DNA from: Diploptera punctata
Lineage: Eukaryota; Arthropoda; Insecta; Blattodea; Blaberidae
Direction of reading: 5' to 3'
Length of the DNA stretch: 64,000 nt
Assembly: GCA_030220185.1 (NCBI GenBank)
Contig: JASPKZ010005708.1
Span: forward strand, 239,501-303,500
Within the stretch, counting starts at the first letter, position 1; each line of letters begins with the position of its first letter. Below, piece by piece: positions 28,401-40,400 of this stretch. The position numbers were made by a program, and so were the translations under genes. Under the pieces are notes generated by a model. That model was not told where the DNA came from, did no database searches, and worked only from the letters and a program-made list of their open reading frames with translations.

Positions 28401-31400
28401 GTGGTCTAGATAAAAGTGGGAGCCCTTACCTCCTACTACCCCAAGGGCCTCCGGGTCTGTTGTGGTATCACTTTACTTTACTTTTTTAATTATATTATTT
28501 TTAGTCTGATCATCTTACCTCAATATTAACGTTGATTTGTTCTTGAACATATTTCAAAACAATTCTGTTTTATCGTCAGCTTTTCCAGACTGGTTTTATT
28601 TATGTTGCACAACCTGGATGTCGATGTCAGCTCCATCCTGTGGTTGGCCAAAGAACCTCCAAACAAGGTCACGCTCCATCGGTATATCAATTCATAACTC
28701 TGTATTTGTTCTTCTGAATATAAATTTTTTTCCCAAATAGTCAACTCTTTTGTATTTTCTAACTGTTTTAATAATTTAGTGTCTGAATTTGTATTATGTT
28801 TTTCAGACCAAACATAAGCAGCAACTGCAGATTTTTCTATTTCCCCATTTTTAATATTTCTTATGTGTTCTTTGGTTTTAATTTTTAGGCTTCTTTTTGT
28901 TTTTCCTATATATATCTTTTCACAACCCATGTATTCAATTTGATATAATCCTGACTTTTTATTTTTATCAGTTTTTTTTAATTTTTGTTGGTTTTTATTA
29001 GTTTATTTAAACTGTAGTTATTTTTTGGTGCTAATTTAATATTAAACTTCTCAAATATCTTTTGGAATTTATAATGTACCCAAAATATCTTTTGGAATTT
29101 ATAATGTACCCAAAAGATATATGAGAAGTTTAATATTAAATTAGCACCAAAAAATAACTACAGTTTAAATAAACTAATAAAAACCAACAAAAATGAAAAA
29201 ACTGATAAAAATAAAAAGTCAGGAATATATCAAATTGAATGCATGGGTTGTGAAAAGATATATATAGGAAAAACAAAAAGAAGCCTAAAAATTAGAACCA
29301 AAGAACACATAAGAAATATTAAAAATGGGGAAATAGAAAAATCTGCAGTTGCTGCTCATGTTTGGTCTGAAAAACATAATATAAATTCAGACACTAAATT
29401 ATTAAAACAGTTAGAAAATACAAAAGAGCTGACTATTTGGGAAAAAATGTATATTCAGAAGAACAAAAACAGAGTTATGAATTTTGATATAACAATGGAG
29501 CGTGATCTTGTTTGGAGGTTCTTTGGCCAACCACAGGATGGAGCTGACATCGACATCCAGGTTGTGCAACATAAATAAAACCAGTCTGGAAAAGCTGACG
29601 ATAAAACAGAATTGTTTTGAAACATATTCAAGAACAAATCAACATTAATATTGAGGTAAGATGATCAGACTAAAAATAACATAATTACATTGAATAAAGC
29701 TGTACTGGCATTTATAATGTAATGTATAATTCTCAAATATGTCTTCTTAATAAAGGAGCTGCCATTTGCAATGATAGAAGCAAAGCTTCATAGCATTTGG
29801 TGGCCGGGAATTACAACGTATATAGAGAAAAATTTGCATTTAGATCGGTACTTGCTCAGGTAGTAGAGCACTTGGTCTAGAGAACCAAGGGTCCCGGGTT
29901 CAAGTCCCGGTCTGAGCGTATAATTTTTCTCTTCAAATATGATTTATCCATCATTGAGATGTATGAAATTAATAATAAAAACATTGAATAAAAATGTAGT
30001 ATACACAAAATCAGAAAAAAAGGTAACCACATAGTAATTTTAGTCAAAGAAGATTATCACAACAGAATGGAAGAACTTTTAAAAGGAGAAGAAAATGGAA
30101 ATATCAAAATTGATCCCCTCCCGAAAACAGTTAAGAAGATTGAAAACAGTTTAAAATCTATCAAAATAATTCTCACAGAAAAAGGTAAAATTAAATTAAA
30201 AGAAGCTAACCTTAGAAACCCTAATATCCATGGTCTCCCCAAAATTTTATAAAGCAGGAGGAAAAATGAGATCAATAACATAGGATCACCCACTTACAAA
30301 ATTTCTAAATGGTTAAGCCGGTAATTCAAAGAAATGGAAAATTTTAATGATCTAACTATTGAAAATTGTCTTCAACTTGTAGAAAAATTAAGATAGAAAT
30401 AGAACAAGCAGATAGACTAGTTTGATTTGACGTCACAGCATTGTTCACCAGTGTACCAAAAGAAGAAACATTACAAATATTGGAAAAATGGCTTATAAAA
30501 AACAAGATCGACAAAGAAAGGAGAAAGTGATACCTAAAATTAACTGAACTATGCATCAACCAAATGTTTTTTTACGTACAACGGGGGTTTCTATATACAA
30601 AAATCTGGACTGTCAATGGGAAACCCATTATCCTCTTTTTGGCAAACTTATTCATGAGTAATTTTGAAAACAAAATAACCAAAGCACATCCTCTCATGTT
30701 CAAATTTTGGTGTAGATATGTAGACGATGTTGTTGCCATAGTTAAAGAAAAACACATAGAAGATACCTTAAAACTTTTAAATATACAGAAGAAAACAATC
30801 AAATTCACTCTAGAAAAAGAAATGAACAAAGAATTACCGTTTTTTGATCTGAAATTACACAGGAATGAAGAAAAGAAGAAAATAGAATTCAGCATTTACA
30901 GAAAAGAAACACACACATATAACTATATCAGATCAACAGGTTTCAACCATATTTCACACAAAAGGGCGGTCTTCAACAGCTTAGTACATAGATTGGTAAA
31001 TATACTCATGAACAAGAAAAATTACGAGTTAGAGAGAAAACACGTAAATAAGGTTGCAAAAGAAAATGGTTTCTGTGAAAAAATGATGCACAAAAAAATT
31101 GAGAAGTACAAGAGACAAAAATTGAGGAACGAAAGTACTCTTCAGACAGAAAAAACCTAAAGATAAGAAATACAGGAAATTCACATATCACCCTTGAGCA
31201 CACAACAAATTTCTGAAGATTTTTGGAAAATTTAATATTAATTTAGTACCAAAGAATGATTATAGTTTAAATAAATTAATAAAAACAAATAAAAATGGAA
31301 AGATTGATGATGGTAAAAAATCAGGAATTTATCAAATAAAATGTAAAGACTGTGATAAGATATACATAGGGAAAACAAAAGAAATTTAACCGTTAGAACT

Positions 31401-34400
31401 AAAGAACACATAAGGAATGTAAAAAAAAAGGGAAGTAGAAAAATCTGCAGTGGCTGCTCATGTTTGGTCAGAAAAACACAAAATAGATGTAAACACAAAA
31501 TTATTAAAACAGTTAGAAAAGAAAAATGAACTCACCATATGGGAAAACATCTATATACAGAAGAACAAGGAAAGAATTATGAACTTTGAAATTCCCGCAG
31601 AAAGGAACCTCATTAGTAAATTCATTGGACCAGAGGCAAAGAGAGCAGGAATCAAGAATTCAGTCTGTAATCGCTGACGATGGGACTAAGAAGCCCTGAA
31701 ACATATGTTCAACAAAAACAACTATAAGAAGTAAGAATGAACAGACAAAATGTTTTAATTATTAAACAAACCTCTTAATGTTACTTCCTATCATATTTTA
31801 AAATTATGCAAGATCGTTACTGAAAAACCTATTCTGTTAATATATGATGGACACATGTCTCATTTGGACCTCAAAACCATCAACAAAGCACTGACAGAAA
31901 ATATTTTCATAATTAAATTGCTGTCACATAGAACTGATCTCCTTCAGCCACTAGACAAATGTGGGTTTTGGCCACTAAAACTCTCCTGGGATAGAAGAGT
32001 CACAGAGTGGCAGAGATTAAATCAGAAAACTATTCAGAAAGCTGAATTTGCTGTTCTCCTTTATGAAATATGACATACCGGTACTTCTCTTACACCTGAA
32101 ATAATCAATGTAGCATTTGAGAGCACCTGAATTTTCCCATCAGATAGAAAGATTACATCCGATAAAGCTGGACAGATACAACAATAAAGATGCTTCAGGT
32201 GCATGTGGTACAAAATGTGATCGATGATGATGCTGAAGTGATGTGTCTCAAGTCTGTGGACTCTAAGAATATTACCTTTAGGTCTGTTGAAGATGATGTG
32301 ACATTGGTTTCCTGTTAAGATATAATTAAAAAACTACCACAACTTAATATGTGTGTTTGTGACCGCATAAGTTGTCATGCATTGATATTAATGAAAATAA
32401 ATGACTAAGTGTAAATACATTTTATGCACTTCAAATGTTGAGAAATTTTCATAAATATGTTTTCCCAGGATTAATGTAATGCAATTTAATTTTTCTTTCA
32501 ATCGAAGAAAGTACTTTTTTTCTCCAAAGTTTCACTTTTCTTTCTTTGCAGAAAATATAGATTTTTTATTTTTGAAAAATGTGAAAAAATTAAGCTATTG
32601 AGTAATAAAATATCAGCTGTCCCACAATTACCTCAGATTTAGAATAGTATTGTTGGTAATTGAGTTAATACAGTGTCCCTCATTTGCCCCAAACCATGGG
32701 GTAAATATGGGACTGGAATTTTTATAGACTGTTCATGAACAATGTTGATATTTTTAAATTAATATTGGAGAGTAAACATTATGAGGTTATATAATTAATA
32801 GTGAGTGGAGAACATATTTTAATCGCCTCACCTCATTCATTTTCAAACTTCTTTGATACCGACGGTTTCAGATAAAATCATGTCCTTCTTCAGTCATGGC
32901 TTCCACAGATGAAATTCCATGATTGTTGATTTCTTTAGTGACATCACTTATTGTGCTGCCATCTTTCATTGGGATTATAAACTTTGTAATTAAATTTTTA
33001 TCCACCGGAATATCGAAATTCATAGACCGATATTTTATTCTTCTGAATGAATATCATTTCCCAAATTGTCAATTGACAGAAGAATAAATATCGATGTATG
33101 AATTTCGATATTCCGGTGGATAAAAATTTAATTACAAAGTTTATAATCCCAATGAAAGATGACAGCACAATAAGTGATGTCACTAAAGAAATCAACAATC
33201 ACGGAATTTCATCAGTGGAAGCCATGACTGAAGGACATGATTTTGTCTGAAACCGTCGGTATCAAAGAAGTTTGAAAATGTATGAGGTGAGTCGATTAAA
33301 ATATGTTCTCCACTCACTATTAATGTTGATATTATTCGTTTCTAAACTTCTTAATGATGGACAAATTATATATGAAAAGAAAAATATATGCCTAGACTGG
33401 GGTTTGAACCCAGGACCTTTCACCCTCTATGTCAATGCTCTATCCAAGTAGCTCACTTCGATAGAGCATTGACATAGAGAGTCAAAGGTCCTGGGTTCAA
33501 ACCGCAGTCTAGGTGTATATTTTTCTTTTCAAATATAATTTGTTTATGAACAGTTTCATATAGATTGGTTTCAGGTATGGGATTGAAATGAGAATACTAA
33601 AACGTATTTATATTCATACCTAAATGATCATTTGAGTCTTAAAATGTAAAAAAAATTATCAAATATTAGTTTTTTGTCCCACATTTACCCCACTTGATCC
33701 TACACATTGAATGGCTTTTACATTAAGAATATATGATCCTCTTCATAACCCCTGCTTTTCAAATTCCATGTGCTAGGATGACATTGCCTAACAAAAGTTC
33801 CCTGATCTTCATTTGAAAGGAGCCCATTAGGATCCGTGCATGGGTATGAAAAATCTCACAACAACATCAGTACTGAAACTACTGAAGATGTAACCATTTA
33901 GGTGTAAAGAATTTTATTTTAAACTCATAGTGATATTTTTCCTATAATAGTTCAAATGCATTTATCACTATTTCAACTATATTTACATAATTTGAGTGAT
34001 TTAAATCCAATTCTGGAATTAGGTATAATATATTACCTTTACTTCATCTTCTATTGCTGTCTTCTCCTCATTTTCTTCAGTTTTCTTTTCAGCAAGTTCA
34101 GTCTTCAAGGCTCTCCACCAAGTTACAATGGAACGTAGATCTTTACGTCCCAAAACTTTTATATCTTTACAACATTCCTTGATTTCTGAAGTGGTAAGAG
34201 GATGGGAAGCTATTTCTAGGTCATCAAAAGTAATCTGTAGAAATTCAATATAATGTTAATAAAAGAGAAAAAGTTATATAGAAAATTGAATTAAAAAAAT
34301 GTTTTAAAGTTATAAGTAATAATTGAATACCTCTGAAGCTACTTCCAGTATATTTACAGCATTTTCAGCAGCAAGGAAATCTTTAACAGGTACTTTACGA

Positions 34401-37400
34401 TATAAAGTATAATCATTTTCAGGATATCCTTCAGCCTTTGCCTTTTTTTGTTTTTCTGGATGATATACTCTAAGCTTATTCTCAGGCTCCGTATCAAGTT
34501 CCTCAAACACATATTTTGGATTCAGAAAACGTGGATCTAATTTACTAGGCGCTTTGTATCCTTGACAGACAACAAATATCTCAGCTGATTCTATTCTTGA
34601 TGCTTGTGGTTTTGTTGAATGCACCTAAATAAATTAAACATGACAATTATTAGTCTGACATTATCTTACCGATTATCAAACAATTAAAAGAAAGTCTCCT
34701 TATGTCATAGAATAGAGCTCCTATTTACAAGGACCTACTGCACTGAAACAACTGAAGTTATAAATCCATGACTCAATAAGTCTGAGGAGCCAAGATCAAT
34801 ACAAGTCTGATTAGAAGATGGCAATACAGCAATCCATCAACCTTAGTTTCAGTTTTCTTAACCAAATTTCACATAAATAGCTATTCATTTGATGTTTTTT
34901 TTATTATTGATTTAACACTTCTCACTGAAGGATAAATTATATTTGAAGAGAAAAATTTTCGCCTAGACCGAGACTCGAACCCGGGATCTTTGGCTTGCTG
35001 GGCCAAATGCTCTACCAACTGAGCTACCGAGGCGAGTCGCGATCTATCCTTTAATATAATTTATCCTTCAGTGAGAAGTGTTAAATCAATAATAAAAAAA
35101 AACATCAATAGAAGCCCTACTGGCTTTATAAAGTAGTGTTAAATTCCCAATAAATGTCTTCATAACTAAGAAGCCGCCATTAGTAAAGATAGAAGCAAAG
35201 GTTTCAAAGCATTTGGCGCAAGGGAATTACAACGTATATCCATCCATAGTAATTCTGCCCGAAGGCAGGTCCTTCACTGCAATCATTGCATTTTCATGCT
35301 ATGCTTGCAGCTTTACTAGGGAATTGTGTAGGTGTGGTAGCTTCCCGTTGCTTTCCACACCGGTGAAGGATGATGGTGATGATGGTAATGATAAGGATGA
35401 TGGTAATGATAAGGATGATGGCCATATGATTTTGGGGACTGTTTGGGCCTTAAAGTTTTCCTAACATTTGTCTTAAAGGTGAGGAAAAACCCCGATAAAA
35501 CCTCACCCAGAAAAACTGCCCGACCGGGGATCGAACCCGGGCCCGCTGCGTGACAAGGCAGCACGCTACCTCGAGACCACAGCAGTGGACACAACGTATA
35601 TAAGAGAAAAAATTTGTGTCTAGATCACGACTTCCCTCGGTAGCTCAGTTGGTAAAGCATTTGGCCCGGCAAGCCAAAGGTCCCAGGTTCGAGACTCGGT
35701 CTAGGCGAAAATTTTTCTCTTTAAATATAAGCTATTCATTTATTTTTGCAAAGATGAGTGGATCTTGTTCCATACTATTTTCAAAAAATAATTTCTAGGT
35801 ATAGACAGAAATGATACCAGGATCTCTGAAGTGTCAGTCATATTTTGAAAGAGTTTGGCTTCTACTTGGTCCAAAGCCCAAACTGTATAAATCAAATGCA
35901 TCCAAAGAAATTATTTTTAATTAATCAATATTAATTTTTGTTTCATGTACAATTTAATTATTTGGTTGACAATGAGGTTCTTCTTAAGTTATGATCCAAG
36001 TATCAATCAAATAGGCCATTGTACTTACTAAACTAGTTTAGTTCACAGTTATTTTGAGAATTTTTCACAATTTGAACAAATATTTTAAATTCTAACAACA
36101 TACCTTTTTAAACATCTGCTTGAACACCCATATGAGTGGTTGATAGTCTTTAGAACGGAATATTTTAGTTACAAACCAACCACCAGGGCGAAGGATGTGG
36201 GTGGCTAATTTAAGTGCGCTCAAAGTAAGACATGCCTGTTGGAAAGCATCAAGTAACCAGTTCGTACCTGAAAAAAATAATTCATACTCTCATAGTACTA
36301 TCACAATTGGTAGAATTCAGTATATTAAATTAATGTTGGGAAGTAAATATTATGAGGTATAATCATTCAAATTCATCGGAGAACATTTTGTTTAAACAAC
36401 TCACCTCATAGGATTCATGCTTCCATGACACCGCAGTTTCAAACACAGTCGTGTTCATCCTCAGTTGGAGTTATGGCTGAGGATGAACATGACTGTGTTT
36501 GAAACCACGTTATCATGGAAATATGAATCCTATGAGGTGAGTTGTTTAAATAAAATGTTCTCCGATGAATTTTAAGAATTCAGTATGTTTACTTGAGTGA
36601 TGTAAGTGCAGTCCTTAATAAAATAAATCTTATTATATTTAAATTAATATTGGGAAGTAAACATTATGAGGTTATGATGTTTTTATTATTAATTTCATAC
36701 ATCTCAATGATGGATAAATCATATTTGAAGAAAAAAATTATACGCTCAGACCGGGACTTGAACCCGGGACCCTTGGTTTTCTAGTCCAAGTGCTCTACCA
36801 TCTGAGCTACCTGAGCAAGTACCGATCTAAACGCAAATTTTTCTCTATATACGTTGTAATTCCCGCCCACCAAATCCCGGTCTGAGCATATAATTTTTCT
36901 CTTCAAATATGATTTATCCAGCATTGAAATGTATGAAATTAATAATAAAAACATCGAAAAAAGCCCTACTGGCATTTATAATGTAATGTATAATTCCCAA
37001 ATTTGTCTTCTTAATATAGGAGCCGCCATTTGCAAAGATAGAAGCAAAGGCTTCAAGCATTTGCTGGGCGGGAATTACAACGTATATAGAGAAAAATTTG
37101 CATTTAGATCAGTACTTGCTCAGGTAGCTCAGATGGTAGAGCACTTGGACTAGAAAACCAAGGGTCCCGGGTTCAAGTCCCGGTCTGAGCGTATAATTTT
37201 TCTCTTCAAATATGATTATGAGGTTATATCGTTAATAGTGAGTGGAGAACATATTTTTAACGACTCACTATTAAATCTTATTATAGTTGATTTTTTATAC
37301 AGAGAAAAGATTCGACAAAGTCATCCCTTTTGTATTATAGTACATGGCTATAAAGTTTAATACATATTTAAATTACATAAAATATAAAGGGCCAACTCAT

Positions 37401-40400
37401 TAGTAGATAATGTCTGTCTAAGATTTTGGTCAGATCACTTTTGGACACAATAGGCACTACCAAAAAAAAAACTATACTGCTTCTCATTCATAACAGAAAA
37501 ATGTTTTAATTGTGACACCTGATAGTTTTCACTTTAGCACAAAGATGGAAACACTTCACTCCCACTCTTTCAGGCTATTTGTTTTAATACTGTCAGCTTT
37601 AAAATTCTAACAGGATCTTTCTCTATGTACACCTTTGTGTGATGTACTTTGAAGATTTTCATGTTTAGTGTCAGATGTTTTAAACTTAGCATCTTTCAGG
37701 AACTGTTGACATGGTCACTGAATTCAACAGCAGCTGAGGAGTCAACATTGGAAGAATACAACCTCCTGAGTATGTCTGCTGCAGCCATAGACAAGAAGTT
37801 CAGCAAGTTTTTAATTCTTAAATCCAGTCCCAATACTAGATGCTAAATATAAGATATATAATGGTGAAATTAAATATTTCTTATCTCTCCTCATATAAAT
37901 CTTCTAAGTAGATCGTGATTTCGAGACCATAACGGTCTCATCTTCAGTACAATCTTGGCGACTGATGTCATGTCGATCGGAAGAAACTCTTCTTCTTCCC
38001 TCTGTTGGTGAACCGATAAACCTCTGGATCAGGTCAAAATTTGCGGGAATTTCGAAGTTCATAAGTTTTCCTTTGTTTTTCTGAATGTGGATCTTTTCCC
38101 AAACCGTGAGTTCCTTTTGTTTATTTGTTTAATTAGACTGGCTTTTGATTCAATTAAATGTTTTCGGACCATGCTTGGTCCCAATACACAAAAGATGCTT
38201 GGTCCCAATACACAAAAGATGCTTGGTCCGAAAAACATTTAATTGAATCAAAAGCCAGTCTGATTAAACAAATAGACAAACAAAAGGAACTCACGGTTTG
38301 GGAAAAGATCCACATTCAGAAAAACAAAGGAAAACTTATGAACTTCGAAATTCCTGCAAATTCTGACCTGATCCAGAGGTTCATTGGTCCACCAACAGAG
38401 GGAAGAAGAAGAAGAAGAAGAGTTTCTTCTGATTGACATAACATCAGTCACCAAGATTGTACTGAAGATGAGACTGTTATGGTCTCAAAATCGCAATCTA
38501 CTTAGAATATTTATATGAGGAGAGGTAAGAAACATTTAATTTCACCATAAATTAAACCTCATAGTGATTAATTCCTATAAAAGTTAAATATAAGATATAT
38601 ATATTATTTTTGGTCTGGACATCTTACCTCAATATTAATGTTGATTTGTTCTTGGCCATGTTTCAAAACAATTCTGTTTTATCGTCAGCTTTCCCAGACT
38701 CTGGGAAAGCTGACGATAAAACAGAATTGTTTTGAAACATGTCCAAAAACAAATCAACATTAATATTGAGGTAAGATGTCCAGACCAAAAATAATATAAT
38801 TAAAATAACCTCAAAATATAACTTCCTAAAATTAAATAATAAGATATATAACTTCAATTAAAGCATGTTTTAGTTTTATTAATACATTGTTATTGGCAAA
38901 AGGTAATCTTGAATTTAAATCATGTTGTATTTCAAGTCAATCTATAAGTGAAGAACTACAAGATGTACACATATTCAATCAAATCAGCAATGCTGTGTGT
39001 GTTGTTCAAAATGGCAAAATATTTTTAAGGACACAACTTGAAGATGCATTTTTAAATCCATTTATAAGAATTTTTCTGTATTTCTTTCCTTACACTTCTA
39101 GCACTAATTTTTTATATATTTACAAATCTAATCATAACTTACCAACATTAGGAGCGCCATCATTTAAAACTACGTCTGCTTTCCATGTTGAAAGCTCTTT
39201 CTCAATAGTAATTCTACATTTGTCTGTTGTTATATCTCCTTGCAGACTAATGCATCCTGGTATAGTCTTAATGGGGTAAAGATCAACACCTGAAACATGT
39301 CATATTAAAATTCATGTATAAAAGAAATGGAGGAATAGTAGAAATCAGGAATTTATCAGATCAAATGCAGGGATTGTGACAAAATGTACGAGGGCGGATC
39401 GGAAAGTAACGCACAATAATTTTTTTCTGCCTTGGTATTGCAGCTAGAATGTTGAAATTTCACAGAGATATAGTTTGAAGTTTTCACTACAGATGGTATT
39501 TTTTTCTCAGGTGCACCTCTTGCGAGAGAAGCTTGAACTATGCAACAAAGATGGCGCGCATGCTACAGTCGTCCACCTGTGAGGAACAGAGAAGTGTTGT
39601 TCGATTTTTGTGGGCCAAAGGGCATAAACCCAGTGAAATTCACAGGGACATGCATGGCGTGTATGGGGATGATTGTATGGACCGTAGCAATGTCTCCAGG
39701 TGGTGCACATTCTTCCAAGAGGGACGCGTGAACCTTAGTGATTCCTGGCCGGCAAACGCTTTGAGACAGATGTGGAAGTGAAATCAGCAGTGTGCAGATG
39801 GCTACACTCCAACCAAATGGACTTCTACGAACAGGGCATATTGAAACTGGTAACACGATGGGAAAAATGTGTTGAGAAAGTTGGTGACTATGTCGAAAAG
39901 TAGGTAAAAGATGTAAGTTCATTTGTGATTTTTCCCTTTTTTTTTACTATTAAACTTTTTAAAAAAAAATTATTGTGCGTTACTTTCCGATCCATCCTGT
40001 GGACGACTGTAGCATGCACGCCATCTTTGTTGCATAGTTCAAGCTTCTCTCGCAAGAGGTGCACCTGAGAAAAAAATACCATCCGTAGTGAAAACTTCAA
40101 ACTATATCTCTGTGAAATTTCAACATTCTAGCTGCAATACCAAGGCAAAAAAAAATTATTGTCCGTTACTTTCCGATCCGCCCTCGTATAAAGGAAAGAC
40201 AAAAAGAAATTTGAAAACAAGAGTGAAAGAACATCTTAGAAATGTCAAAAATTGTTGTAAAGAGGAAAAGTCAGCAGTACCAGCTCATGCTTGGCCTGAA
40301 AAACATCTAATTGATACATAAGCTAGTGTAATTAAACAAATAGAAAAACAAAAAGAACCCACGGTTTGGGGGAAAAAAAATCCACATTAAAGAAAAACAA

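Noticed and set aside
35369..35430. Asp-rich protein from GATGATGG repeats
   Set aside because: Simple repeat within SINE g.
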